Assembly (NCBI GenBank): GCA_009699575.1
Contig: WLNY01000003.1
Location: 1-64,000 of the forward strand
Direction of reading: 5' to 3'
Origin: Actinomycetota bacterium
GTDB taxonomy: Bacteria; Actinomycetota; Actinomycetes; Nanopelagicales; Nanopelagicaceae
DNA: 64,000 nucleotides
Shown here: piece by piece, positions 43,660 through 52,950 of the stretch
How the letters are laid out: each line of letters begins with the position of its first letter
Position numbering within the stretch: position 1 is the first letter of the stretch
Program-made: the position numbers and the translations under genes
The notes under the pieces: generated by a model
Seen by the model: only the letters and a program-made list of their open reading frames with translations
The model's database searches: none
What the model was told of the DNA's origin: nothing

Positions 43660-44192
43660 AGAAGAAGATCACGGCTATAGCAATCGCTACGCTCTTTCTA
43701 AGTAGTTGTGGTGGTGGCACGTCTTCAACACAGGAAACTTTTGTTTCAGGTAATGGAACTGTTACTTATATAAAAGCTAATCAAAGAGTCAACGCCCCAA
43801 AACTTAATGGTATGACGCTTCGAGGAACAAATTTTTCATTCACTCCAGGGAAAATTGCAGTAGTAAATGTTTGGGCTTCTTGGTGTGCTCCTTGCAGAGC
43901 CGAAGCGCCAACGCTAGTTGCCCTTTCACAGAAATATCCAGAAACAACTTTTATTGGAATTCTCACACGTGACAATCTGGCAACCGCTGAAGCATTCCAG
44001 CGCAGGTTTTCTCTGCCGTATCCAACTCTCATTAATGATGCTGTTTTAATTGAATTTCGCGACTCTCTTCCTGCTAATGCAATTCCATCGACAGTCGTCA
44101 TAGATAAAACGGGCAAAGTTGCTGCCCGAATTTCTGGGGAAGTAACCGTTGCGGGTTTATCAGAAATTATTGAAAGACTTAGTGCCGAATGA
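43656..44192 (+). CDS. resA: ResA/TlpA-type thiol-disulfide oxidoreductase lipoprotein
   Basis: A 178-residue thioredoxin-fold lipoprotein. The signal peptide ends in the lipobox LSSC with acylated C18, and the active site is WASWCAPCRAEAP with C77 and C80. ResA-type proteins keep the CXXCH of apocytochrome c reduced on the outer face of the membrane so that heme can attach. It lies between the phosphatase and ccdA with overlaps at both ends. It is the only soluble thiol reductant in the operon. Confidence 0.88.
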   Translation: MKKKITAIAIATLFLSSCGGGTSSTQETFVSGNGTVTYIKANQRVNAPKLNGMTLRGTNFSFTPGKIAVVNVWASWCAPCRAEAPTLVALSQKYPETTFIGILTRDNLATAEAFQRRFSLPYPTLINDAVLIEFRDSLPANAIPSTVVIDKTGKVAARISGEVTVAGLSEIIERLSAE

Positions 44193-44914
44193 GAGATTTT
44201 ATCGTAGAACAAATACTTAGCGGATACCTGATCACCGCATTTCCTATTGCCATTATTGCTGGATTAATTTCTTTCTTATCACCATGTGTTTTGCCGCTTG
44301 TGCCAGGATATCTTTCCTTTGCAGCAGGATTTTCTAAAAGCCGCGGTAGAGTTTTATTGGGATCAGTGCTCTTTGTTTTTGGATTCACAATTCTATTCGT
44401 ATCCTATGGCGCTCTTTTTGGTGGAATTGGAGAGCTAATTGCAACAAATGAAACTCTAATCACCCGGGTACTTGGTGTCTTTACAATTTTCTTAGGGATT
44501 ATTTTTCTCGGAAAATTTCCACTAGCACCGACGTACCGTCCAAAAATGTCTACAACGGGAGGACTGGTGGGAGCTCCTTTCCTTGGATTCCTCTTTGGGA
44601 TTGGCTGGACTCCATGCATTGGTCCAGCACTTGCAGCGGTTGAAACACTAGCGTTCCAAGAATCCTCAGCAGTACGAGGAGCTCTTTTATCCTTTGGCTA
44701 CTGCATCGGATTAGGTGGCCCGTTCATTGCATCAGGACTGTTCCTTGATCGATCTGAAATATTGCGTCGTTTTATCGTGAAGCGTGGAAATATTATTTCA
44801 ATAGTTGGTGGAACACTTCTCATCATCATTGGCACCCTCCAGCTATTTGGAATTTGGAGCGATGTCATGGCAACGATGCGTTCCTGGATTTCAGATTTTA
44901 TTCCGGTGATTTAG
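44189..44914 (+). CDS. ccdA: Cytochrome c biogenesis protein CcdA
   Basis: A 241-residue membrane protein with six hydrophobic segments and the two redox cysteines in FLSPCVLPLVPGYLSF (residues about 31-46) and GWTPCIGPALAA (about 139-150). CcdA carries electrons from cytoplasmic thioredoxin to ResA. It overlaps resA by four bases, and its stop shares one base with the resB GTG. Confidence 0.92.
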   Translation: MRDFIVEQILSGYLITAFPIAIIAGLISFLSPCVLPLVPGYLSFAAGFSKSRGRVLLGSVLFVFGFTILFVSYGALFGGIGELIATNETLITRVLGVFTIFLGIIFLGKFPLAPTYRPKMSTTGGLVGAPFLGFLFGIGWTPCIGPALAAVETLAFQESSAVRGALLSFGYCIGLGGPFIASGLFLDRSEILRRFIVKRGNIISIVGGTLLIIIGTLQLFGIWSDVMATMRSWISDFIPVI

Positions 44915-46383
44915 TGGAGCAGCAAATAATTCCCGAAATTGGATCCCTAGGTCTACTTCGATTTGTTTGGCGTCAACTAACAAGCATGCGCACCGCACTT
45001 GTTTTATTGATGTTATTAGGAATAGGGGCGATTCCGGGTTCGCTCATTCCGCAGCGCTCACAAAATCCAATGGAAGTATCAAAATATTTTACCGATTCAC
45101 CAACACTTGCTACCTGGATGGACCGCTTCTCCCTCTTTGATGTATACGCATCACCTTGGTTTAGCGCCATTTATATACTTCTTTTCATATCCCTTATTGG
45201 ATGTGTGCTCCCACGGACGTTTGAACTTTACAAAGCATCACGCGCGTTGCCACCAGAAACCCCTAAGAACTTATCTCGTCTCGAGTTTTACCAAGCCTGG
45301 GAAGGCAATGGATCTGAATTAGAACTAGCAAGTACCTGGTTTCAAAAGAATCACTTCAGGATTCGTATCAGTGATGGATCACTCTCAGCCGAAAAAGGGT
45401 TTTTACGCGAAACTGGCAATTTATTCTTTCATCTTGCCTTAATTCTTATTTTGATTGGAGTGAGCCTTGGCTCACTTTATGGAATGAAAGGCGATGCAAT
45501 AGTAAATAAAGGTGAGAGATTTATTAACACACCAACTAGTTTTGATTCCATTACATATGGAAAACTCTTTAATGAATCATCATTATCACCGTTTAGTATC
45601 ACGGTAGAGGATTTCATAGCTAAATACGATCCCGTGACAAATGCTCCCAAAGATTATGTTTTAACCGTTTCTGTAATTTCAAAACCTGGTGCAACGCCAG
45701 AACTAAAAACAGTTCGCGTTAATAGTCCATTAACTTTTGGATCTACACGCGTATATTTGCAAGCAAATGGTTATTCTCCAGTTGTCACAGTGCGCGATTC
45801 GACCGGTGCAGTTGCACTGCAAGGTCCCATTCCTTTTTTGCCCCAGGACGGAAATCTACGTTCTATCGGAGCAATTAAAGCGCCCGATGCGATTCCTCAA
45901 GTTGGATTTGTTGGATCTTTCCTGCCGACTTATGAAAGATCTAAAGGCAATGGCGCGATTTCAGTTTTCCCAGAGCCCCTAGACCCGCGCCTTCTTTTAT
46001 CTGTATGGCTTGGTGACTTAGGTCTAGATTCAGGCCGACCACAATCCGTGTATCGCATTGATACGAGTGTTATGCGCCAAATTGGATTAAAGGCTCTAAA
46101 ACCTGGTCAAACATTTACCTATACAGGGGGCTCAATCACATTCGAGGGATTTCTTCCGTGGGTCAATTTGCAGGTAGTTCGAGATCCCGGGAAGAGTTAC
46201 GCGCTCGCTGGAGGTATTGTTGCCATCCTTGGACTACTGGCATCGCTTTTCGCTCGTCGCAGACGAATCTGGATTCGAATCAATGGTTCTCAAATAGAAG
46301 TCGCAGGTCTTGCCAAAAATGGTGCGCCAGGGCTTCACGATGAAATTGCAGAATTTGTTACTGCGATAAAAGGAGAGAAGTAA
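44914..46383 (+). CDS. resB: Cytochrome c biogenesis protein ResB
   Basis: A 489-residue System II component that, with ResC, exports heme and attaches it to apocytochrome c. It has three N-terminal helices (starting LTSMRTALVLLMLLGIGAI, with PGSLIPQRSQNP after the first), a large extracytoplasmic domain, and a last helix near residue 435 followed by a basic tail. The GTG at 44914 was chosen, giving a one-base overlap with ccdA; a more upstream in-frame start would be inside ccdA. It is followed at once by resC. Confidence 0.9.
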   Translation: MEQQIIPEIGSLGLLRFVWRQLTSMRTALVLLMLLGIGAIPGSLIPQRSQNPMEVSKYFTDSPTLATWMDRFSLFDVYASPWFSAIYILLFISLIGCVLPRTFELYKASRALPPETPKNLSRLEFYQAWEGNGSELELASTWFQKNHFRIRISDGSLSAEKGFLRETGNLFFHLALILILIGVSLGSLYGMKGDAIVNKGERFINTPTSFDSITYGKLFNESSLSPFSITVEDFIAKYDPVTNAPKDYVLTVSVISKPGATPELKTVRVNSPLTFGSTRVYLQANGYSPVVTVRDSTGAVALQGPIPFLPQDGNLRSIGAIKAPDAIPQVGFVGSFLPTYERSKGNGAISVFPEPLDPRLLLSVWLGDLGLDSGRPQSVYRIDTSVMRQIGLKALKPGQTFTYTGGSITFEGFLPWVNLQVVRDPGKSYALAGGIVAILGLLASLFARRRRIWIRINGSQIEVAGLAKNGAPGLHDEIAEFVTAIKGEK

Positions 46384-47298
46384 TTGTCACAAACATGGGC
46401 CTATCTCTCTAATTATCTCGTTTACTCCGCAATGGGCGTTTACACCCTTTCTTTTTTTGCTCATGCGTATGAAACAGCTTGGGCCGTGCGGACACCAGAA
46501 TCTTCAGATTCCACCGAAGGGAATCTTCTGACCAAAACACTTGACTACAAGCGCACCGAAAAAGTTGCTCGCATCGCAACGGCATTTATGATTTTAGGTT
46601 TTATTCTTTTATTTGCAGGAGTTATAGCGCGAGGAGTTTCTGCTGGCCGAGTTCCATGGGGAAACATGTATGAGTTTTCGATAACTGGAGCACTCGCTTT
46701 TTCTGGTGCATATTTAGGAGCACTTCGGAAATACGATCTTCGATGGCTCGGACTTTTTGTTTCAATATCAGTTCTGCTAACTCTCGGAACAGCTGTCGCG
46801 GTTTTGTACCGACCAAGTGCGCCGCTTGTTCCAGCTCTTAAATCAACCTGGCTCGTTATACACGTTTCAGCAGCAATAATTTCTGGCGGAGTATTTTTAT
46901 TAGCAAATGTTGTTGCAGCTTCTTATCTTTATCTTGAAAACATGGAGAGCAAAGGTGGCCGTAAAGAATGGGCAAAGCGCCTACCTGCTCTTGAAGTCCT
47001 CGACCAACTTTCCTATCGTCTTGTTGCATTTGTATTCCCACTCTGGACCTTCGCCGTAATTGCCGGCGCAATTTGGGCAGAGAGCGCGTGGGGACGTTAT
47101 TGGGGTTGGGATCCTAAAGAAACGTGGGCTTTCATTACATGGGTGGCCTACGCCGCATATTTACATGCGCGCGTAACGGTGGGATGGCGTGGAAAAAAAG
47201 CAGCGTGGCTTTGTATATTTGCTGGTTCAACTTTTCTTTTTAATTACATTTATATAAATGTTTGGGGTACAGGCAAGCACACGTATTCAGGACTTTAA
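46384..47298 (+). CDS. resC: Cytochrome c biogenesis protein ResC (CcsA type)
   Basis: A 304-residue heme-handling membrane protein with eight helices. The WWD domain reads WGRYWGWDPKETWAFITWV near residues 238-256, with heme-ligand histidines near helix ends (for example in YLHARV and the final GKHTY). It starts at a TTG directly after the resB stop, with GGAGAG upstream. ResB and ResC together form the System II synthase. Its stop shares a TTAA tetramer with the converging gene. Confidence 0.92.
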   Translation: MSQTWAYLSNYLVYSAMGVYTLSFFAHAYETAWAVRTPESSDSTEGNLLTKTLDYKRTEKVARIATAFMILGFILLFAGVIARGVSAGRVPWGNMYEFSITGALAFSGAYLGALRKYDLRWLGLFVSISVLLTLGTAVAVLYRPSAPLVPALKSTWLVIHVSAAIISGGVFLLANVVAASYLYLENMESKGGRKEWAKRLPALEVLDQLSYRLVAFVFPLWTFAVIAGAIWAESAWGRYWGWDPKETWAFITWVAYAAYLHARVTVGWRGKKAAWLCIFAGSTFLFNYIYINVWGTGKHTYSGL

Positions 47299-47549
47299 AT
47301 ACTGCGCAAGAAATCTGGATTGTCATCCGGTGGAATAATTTTACGAGGACCCGGGCGGCCAAGCCCTGGATTCTTTGGTCGACCAAAGAACCAGTATGCG
47401 ACGGCACCGATAATCCCGATAAAGAAAATCAAGAGCAACCATGCCCACTTAGGCATCGAACGCATGGCATCTTGTTCTGTTCGCGCACAATCTACAAAAG
47501 CATAAATTGTAAAAGCCGCCATCAGAATCAAGGGCAAATAACGAAGCAT
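47295..47549 (-). CDS. PLDc_N-domain small membrane protein
   Basis: An 84-residue protein with two hydrophobic helices (about 4-22 and 35-57) and the segment MPKWAWLLLIFFIGIIGAVA followed by YWFFGRP, the phospholipase D N-terminal-like (PLDc_N) signature that also occurs as stand-alone actinobacterial proteins. It has no catalytic PLD residues. It precedes menA on the same strand but is oriented away from it as a separate unit upstream of nothing in this direction. Function unknown. Confidence 0.75.
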   Translation of the reverse strand: MLRYLPLILMAAFTIYAFVDCARTEQDAMRSMPKWAWLLLIFFIGIIGAVAYWFFGRPKNPGLGRPGPRKIIPPDDNPDFLRSI

Positions 47550-47572
47550 GGGAGAAGTCTAACTCTTATTTT

Positions 47573-48418
47573 CTAAAGTAAAAGTCCAACGGCAAAAAGG
47601 GCAGAAAATATCAGTTGTAATTTCCCAGTCTTTCCAAGGAGCGGAATCAAGGCTGATTTACTGGCTCCTTGAAGGATTGCGCGGGACAGTGAAATTGTGA
47701 TTGGTAGCGCTAAGAGGGTGAGCGCAGTCCATGGTTGCAAAGTTGCAATGGCAAAAATATGGGCGGTAGCTAGAAGTGAAATATAAAGGTATCGAGCACC
47801 CCTATCTCCCAATCGCACAGCAAGAGTATTTTTTCCAACTAATTCATCTGTTTCACGATCACGCAAGTTGTTAATCGCCAAAATTGCACAGGAGAGAGAA
47901 CCCATAGGGATTGCAATAAGTAAGGAAGTCAGAGTTACGTGCTGAGTTTGGACATAGTAAGTACCTATCGTTGCAACTAATCCAAAGAAAACAAATACAG
48001 AAAGGTCACCCAATCCAAGATAACCATAAGGATTTTTTCCACCCGTGTAACCCCATGCTGCCGAAATTGCGAGTGCTCCGATGGCAATGAGCCAGAGCGA
48101 AGTCTGCAGCGCAAGAATAAATCCGATACATGCTGCTAATAGAAAAGATAGAATCGCAGCGTTTCGCACTTGTATTGCAGAAGCGCTTCCAGATGCGACC
48201 AACCTGAGGGGACCGATGCGATTATCGTCGGTTCCCTTAATTCCATCGGAATAATCATTTGCAAAATTGACGCCAATTTGAAGGGCAAGACTTACACACA
48301 GCGCCAACAAGGCGCGAAACAAATTCCAGTCATGACCTGCAAGTGCTGTGGCAACCACTATCGGCGCTACCGCTGCGGGAAGAGTGCGTGGCCGTGCTCC
48401 TGAAATCCATTTATTCAC
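47573..48418 (-). CDS. menA: 1,4-dihydroxy-2-naphthoate polyprenyltransferase
   Basis: A 281-residue UbiA-family prenyltransferase attaching the isoprenoid tail to dihydroxynaphthoate to give demethylmenaquinone. NFANDYSDGIKGTDDNRIGP near residues 51-70 carries the first Asp-rich site, and LAINNLRDRETDELVGKNTL near 180-199 the second. About eight helices follow the usual plan. It overlaps menE by four bases, and the two form the reverse arm of the men cluster. Confidence 0.92.
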   Translation of the reverse strand: MNKWISGARPRTLPAAVAPIVVATALAGHDWNLFRALLALCVSLALQIGVNFANDYSDGIKGTDDNRIGPLRLVASGSASAIQVRNAAILSFLLAACIGFILALQTSLWLIAIGALAISAAWGYTGGKNPYGYLGLGDLSVFVFFGLVATIGTYYVQTQHVTLTSLLIAIPMGSLSCAILAINNLRDRETDELVGKNTLAVRLGDRGARYLYISLLATAHIFAIATLQPWTALTLLALPITISLSRAILQGASKSALIPLLGKTGKLQLIFSALFAVGLLL

Positions 48419-49461
48419 GAAGTAAACCTATCTGCAAGCGCATTACGGTCGACCTTACCAATGCTTGACAAAGGAAGAGCATCTAGTGTGTGAATAGATT
48501 TTGGCTTTGCAAAAGACCCAACAGAGCGATCTAGGAATTCCGAAATTGTGGAGGGTTCAAATTGTCCTACGACTGCCAAATGAAGGGCTTCGCCCCATAA
48601 TGAATCTGGTACAGAAAAAGCCGCCACCTGAAGTGTTGGAAATTCTTTCGCCAAGGAAGACTCGATTGCGTTAAGTGAGATATTTTCACCGCCGCTTATA
48701 ATTACATCGTCGGCGCGACCTAAAACAATAAGTTCACCGTCGACAATTTCTCCAAGATCCTCGCTTTGATACCAATCGCCCTTTATATCCTCAGCGAGAA
48801 CCGGACCTGAAATGCGAATTCTTTTATCATTATTTATTTTAAAAGTGACTCCATCAAGTGGTCGACCGTCATAAACACATCCCCCACTTGTTTCAGATGA
48901 TCCGTATGTTGTTACGACATTAATTCCAGCCTCGCGTGCTTGCTTTTTTAGCGTCTCGGTGAGAGCAGCTCCACCGACAAGAACGCCCTTCGCGCTTAAT
49001 AGGTGCTGCATCAAATTCGGATCGCTGTTGAGAGCCTTAAATAATTGGGTAGGAACTATTGCTGTGAAATCAGCTTGTGGGAATTGGCCTTTGTGATTGC
49101 GTAAATCCAGTGGAAAAGTTCCAAGTTCAAGACTTCGAACTAAAATATTCACTCCAGCTATATGCGTCAATGGCAGGAGGAGTGACCATCGCTGCCCATG
49201 GCGAGCACCGAGAAAATTATGTGATGCTTTTGCAGAGGCTAGTACCGCTGCTGCTGAGAGTCCGATCTCTTTCGAAGGGCCCGTACTTGCGCTCGTGGCG
49301 ACCAAAACAGCAACACGCGAAGTAACTGTTGTGGAGTGAACATCACCAAAACCCAGGGCAGGGCCGGTTCCAACAAGCGCTTTGGCCAAATCGCTCATTA
49401 AATCGGCAATCGGTTCCCCTGACGCGACAAGGCGCAGTTCTCGTTGTGACGATGTATCCAT
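48415..49461 (-). CDS. menE: o-Succinylbenzoate-CoA ligase
   Basis: A 348-residue adenylate-forming enzyme activating o-succinylbenzoate with CoA. The P-loop is ATSASTGPSKEIGLS near residues 54-68 (the usual TSGTTGxPK is here TSASTGPSK), YGSSETSGGCVYDGRPL is the A5 motif, GRADDVIISGGENISL the A8 hinge, and SSIGKVDRNAL near the C-terminus holds the catalytic Lys. It is short for the family because the N-terminal subdomain is reduced, as in other actinobacteria. TAGCCT nine bases before the ATG is a probable -10 shared with menB. Confidence 0.88.
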   Translation of the reverse strand: MDTSSQRELRLVASGEPIADLMSDLAKALVGTGPALGFGDVHSTTVTSRVAVLVATSASTGPSKEIGLSAAAVLASAKASHNFLGARHGQRWSLLLPLTHIAGVNILVRSLELGTFPLDLRNHKGQFPQADFTAIVPTQLFKALNSDPNLMQHLLSAKGVLVGGAALTETLKKQAREAGINVVTTYGSSETSGGCVYDGRPLDGVTFKINNDKRIRISGPVLAEDIKGDWYQSEDLGEIVDGELIVLGRADDVIISGGENISLNAIESSLAKEFPTLQVAAFSVPDSLWGEALHLAVVGQFEPSTISEFLDRSVGSFAKPKSIHTLDALPLSSIGKVDRNALADRFTS

Positions 49462-49469
49462 TGCCCGCG

Positions 49470-49476
49470 TAGGCTA
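49470..49476. promoter_or_regulatory. Shared -10 of divergent menE and menB
   Basis: TAGGCTA contains TAGGCT on the plus strand for menB (start 49503, with GGAGG in its leader) and TAGCCT on the minus strand for menE (start 49461, nine bases away). The two hexamers overlap by five bases. Confidence 0.45.
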
Positions 49477-49502
49477 TCGCGTGAAACGAATTTGGAGGAA
49501 CT

Positions 49503-50381
49503 GTGAGCAAGCCATTTAAGCGCGAACCTGGAAGCCGTGAGATCCCAGAGTGGAAAAATGCCCCCGGGGGAGAAAATTTCACCGACGTGAAATATCAGGT
49601 AGCTGATGGAATTGCCAAAATCACAATTAATCGACCTGAAGTAAGAAATGCATTCCGACCTCAAACAATTATTGAGTTACAGGCAGCCTTTAACTATGCG
49701 CGCGACAATCAAGAAGTCGGTGTGATTATTTTTACCGGCGAAGGTACTGAAGCATTTTGTTCTGGTGGAGATATTAGCGTTCGAGGCGATGATGGATATT
49801 TAGGCGATGATGAACTCGCGCAAAAAGGTATTGGAAGACTCAATGTTTTAGATTTACAAATTCAGATTCGTCGAACCCCTAAACCTGTCATAGCAATGGT
49901 TGCTGGCTGGGCAGTAGGTGGTGGTCACGTTCTCCATGTTGTATGCGACATGACCATTGCTGCTGATAATGCAAAATTTGGTCAAACAGGTCCCATGGTT
50001 GGTTCATTCGATGGTGGTTATGGTTCTGGATTACTTGCAGCAAATGTTGGACAAAAGAAAGCGCGCGAGATTTGGTTTATGACACGTCAATATGACGCCC
50101 AAGAAGCATTGAGTATGGGACTAGTAAATGCAGTTGTACCTGTTGATCAACTTGAAGCTGAAACGATTTCATGGTGCCGAGAAATGTTGCGAAATTCTCC
50201 AATGGCACTCCGACTTTTGAAATCTAGCCTCAATGCAGCCGATGATGGACTCGCTGGAGTTCAGCAACTTGCCGGCGATGCCACACTTCTTTTCTACATG
50301 ACGCAAGAAGGTCAAGAAGGACGAGATGCTTATAAAGAACGTCGCGATCCTAACTTTGATCAATTTCCTAAGCGCCCATAA
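49503..50381 (+). CDS. menB: 1,4-Dihydroxy-2-naphthoyl-CoA synthase
   Basis: A 292-residue crotonase-fold enzyme closing the second ring from o-succinylbenzoyl-CoA. [17 protein letters not shown] near residues 43-59, the oxyanion-hole segment [20 protein letters not shown] (about 85-104), and [40 protein letters not shown] match MenB specifically. The GTG start follows GGAGGAA. It leads the forward men operon with menC three bases downstream. Confidence 0.94.
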   Translation: MSKPFKREPGSREIPEWKNAPGGENFTDVKYQVADGIAKITINRPEVRNAFRPQTIIELQAAFNYARDNQEVGVIIFTGEGTEAFCSGGDISVRGDDGYLGDDELAQKGIGRLNVLDLQIQIRRTPKPVIAMVAGWAVGGGHVLHVVCDMTIAADNAKFGQTGPMVGSFDGGYGSGLLAANVGQKKAREIWFMTRQYDAQEALSMGLVNAVVPVDQLEAETISWCREMLRNSPMALRLLKSSLNAADDGLAGVQQLAGDATLLFYMTQEGQEGRDAYKERRDPNFDQFPKRP

Positions 50382-50383
50382 AA

Positions 50384-51379
50384 ATGATTGATTACATCAT
50401 TAACAACCTTCGTGTTGTTAACCTTCCCACTAAGACCGACTTTCGTGGAATATCTCATCGCGAAGTAGCGCTCATTGAGGGTTCAAATGGGTGGGGAGAG
50501 TTTTCTCCATTTGTTGAGTACGACGAGTTTGAGTGTATTCCTTGGCTGGTCAGTGGAATTGAAGCAGCCACGCAGAAAAAACCGCCGGTATACCGAAAAC
50601 TCATCCCAATTAATGCGACGTTACCTGCACTTAATTCGCGCGATGAAATTGCGAAAGTACTTTCCTGGTACCCCGGTGCTCAGGTAATAAAAATAAAAGT
50701 AGGAAGTGATCTCACGGCAGATTTAGCTCGAATTGCGATTGCACACGAGATATCACCGAACGCAAAATTAAGACTTGATGTCAATGGAAACTGGAATGTC
50801 GAAGAGGCTCTTGAATTTATTTATGCTTTTTTTGATGAGTGGGACGAGGAACTACTTGAATATATCGAGCAGCCATGTCGTTCTCTCGACGAACTTCGTG
50901 AATTAAAGGCTGCCCTAATGGTTCCAGTGCTCATCGCTGGCGATGAAGTTATACGTAAAGCTGAAGATCCTTTTGATTTGGACCTAGAAGATGCTGTCGA
51001 CATTCTTATGCTCAAGGTTGCTCCATTAGGTGGAATTGAAAGATCCCTAGCAATAGCTAAACACCATGGTCTTCCTGCGGTAGTTTCCAGTGCTTTGGAT
51101 AGCGCAGTAGGAGTTGGTTATGGAATTCGCCTCGCTGCTGTTTTGCCACAATTAGATTATGCATGTGGGTTGGCAACAGGGCAGTTGCTTGCAGCTGATG
51201 TCGCTAACTTACCGATTGAAAATGGTTTTGTTAAAGTTGGAGATGTGACACCTAGTGAAGTTTCAATGATTGAACATGAAGCTTCTACAGAGCGAACGCA
51301 ATGGTGGAAAGAACGCGTTGCCAAAACTTGGCGTGCAGGAGCATCAGAGATTATTACTGAAATGGGATGGCACTGGTGA
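50384..51379 (+). CDS. menC: o-Succinylbenzoate synthase
   Basis: A 331-residue enolase-superfamily dehydratase turning SHCHC into o-succinylbenzoate. The two catalytic lysines fit K105 in IKIKVG and K211 in LMLKVAPLGG; metal ligands fit D132 in LRLDVNGNW, E162 in YIEQPC and D187 in IAGDEV. The arrangement is the actinobacterial MenC type (GWGEFSPFVEYDEFEC at about 37-52). It overlaps menD slightly at its 3' end. Confidence 0.9.
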   Translation: MIDYIINNLRVVNLPTKTDFRGISHREVALIEGSNGWGEFSPFVEYDEFECIPWLVSGIEAATQKKPPVYRKLIPINATLPALNSRDEIAKVLSWYPGAQVIKIKVGSDLTADLARIAIAHEISPNAKLRLDVNGNWNVEEALEFIYAFFDEWDEELLEYIEQPCRSLDELRELKAALMVPVLIAGDEVIRKAEDPFDLDLEDAVDILMLKVAPLGGIERSLAIAKHHGLPAVVSSALDSAVGVGYGIRLAAVLPQLDYACGLATGQLLAADVANLPIENGFVKVGDVTPSEVSMIEHEASTERTQWWKERVAKTWRAGASEIITEMGWHW

Positions 51380-52950
51380 ACGAATCAACACAATTGGCAC
51401 GAGTAATCGTGCGGCAAATTATTGAATCAGGAATCACTGATGTTGTAATTTCTCCGGGATCACGCAACGCTCCATTAAGTTTCGCCTTTTTCGCTGCGCA
51501 AGAAAAGGGCTACCTCAAAATACATATGCGAATTGATGAACGAACAGCCGCCTTTTTTGCACTTGGCCTTGCAAAAGCAAGCAATCGAGCGGTACCAATC
51601 GTTTGCACTAGCGGAACAGCGGTTGCTAACTATCATCCTGCAGTTTTGGAGGCACATCACAGCAACATCTCATTATTGATTCTCACAGCGGACCGACCTG
51701 CTCGCATGCGGCGTACAGGGGCAAGTCAAACAACGGAGCAAGCTCGAATCTTCGGTAAAGCAGTTAGATATTTTGCCGATATTTCAGGACCTGTGTATCC
51801 AATGGAGTTACCTTTATATGCACTCGGGAACGGGCCAGTTCACTTAAATCTGCAATTTGACGAGCCCCTTTCTTCCGACGCAGATACATCATGGCTCGAT
51901 GAGATTGTTATCAGTCCACGCTCTGTGAAGTCTCGCAAAGGAGCAGGAACACTTCGAATCTCACATAAACGCGGAATCCTGGTTGTAGGCCACGATCGTG
52001 CCGGATTTAGCGTGGAAACTGTGAAGAAATTCGCTGCAGAACTTGGTTGGCCTATGTTGGCTGAGGACCCGCTGTCATTTGAGGAGGCGGTGGCGCACCC
52101 AACTCTTTTTCTTTCATCGACAACTATTTCAAAAGATCTCACTCCCAAAACTGTCATTGTCATCGGACGCACCACGTTATCACGCGCCATTAATTCACTG
52201 ATTGCATCCGCGGATAAAACAATTGTGATAGATCCACGCATTTCTACATCGGATTCAGATCGTCGCGCCGACCAACGCTTTCTTGAGCTTCCAAATCTTG
52301 AGGCGCAAAGCCTTGACCTTGAGTGGAATGAGAAATGGCAAAAAATTGCTCAACGCACAGCAAAATTGGTTGCCGGCATAGAGCAATGGAACGAACAAAT
52401 GATTGCAAAGGAATTTGGGTCTGCGATTAAATCTGGAACATCAGTATTTGTTGCTTCGTCGCGCCCAATACGTGATCTTGAAACATTTGCGACGCCGCGT
52501 AGTGGTATTAATACCTATGCCAATAGAGGATTAGCTGGAATCGATGGAAACATTTCTACTGCGAGTGGAATTGCGCTCGCTCGAGGATCTGCTATTGCAA
52601 TTCTTGGAGACCTCGCATTTCTTCATGACATCACGGGTTTAGTACATAATGAAGAAATAAATTTAAAAATATTTGTCATTAACAATAATGGAGGTGGAAT
52701 ATTTTCCACCTTGAGCCACCGCGGGACAGAAGGTTTTGAGACTCTGTTTGGAACACCTCATGGTCTAGATCTTGAGAAGATTGCACTTTCATTCGGAGTC
52801 CAGTCAAGAACAATTAATAATATAAATGATCTTCGTCATGAAATCCTGGCTCCAATTAAAGGCATTTCAGTAATTGTGCTCGATGTTCCAGGTCGAGAAG
52901 ATAATGCAGATTCTTTGAAAAAAATAATTAGCCAAGTTGACTCTATTTAA
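51376..52950 (+). CDS. menD: SEPHCHC synthase
   Basis: A 524-residue thiamine-diphosphate enzyme joining isochorismate to 2-oxoglutarate. The N-terminal segment STQLARVIVRQIIESGITDV and VISPGSRNAPLSFAF match MenD, the catalytic Glu is in HMRIDERTAAFFALG, and the ThDP motif is in AILGDLAFLHDITG and NNNGGGIFSTL. I favour the GTG at 51376, whose overlap with the menC stop is GTGA and whose N-terminus fits the family; an ATG nine bases earlier is the alternative. Its stop shares a TTAA with the converging isochorismate synthase gene. Confidence 0.92.
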   Translation: MNESTQLARVIVRQIIESGITDVVISPGSRNAPLSFAFFAAQEKGYLKIHMRIDERTAAFFALGLAKASNRAVPIVCTSGTAVANYHPAVLEAHHSNISLLILTADRPARMRRTGASQTTEQARIFGKAVRYFADISGPVYPMELPLYALGNGPVHLNLQFDEPLSSDADTSWLDEIVISPRSVKSRKGAGTLRISHKRGILVVGHDRAGFSVETVKKFAAELGWPMLAEDPLSFEEAVAHPTLFLSSTTISKDLTPKTVIVIGRTTLSRAINSLIASADKTIVIDPRISTSDSDRRADQRFLELPNLEAQSLDLEWNEKWQKIAQRTAKLVAGIEQWNEQMIAKEFGSAIKSGTSVFVASSRPIRDLETFATPRSGINTYANRGLAGIDGNISTASGIALARGSAIAILGDLAFLHDITGLVHNEEINLKIFVINNNGGGIFSTLSHRGTEGFETLFGTPHGLDLEKIALSFGVQSRTINNINDLRHEILAPIKGISVIVLDVPGREDNADSLKKIISQVDSI

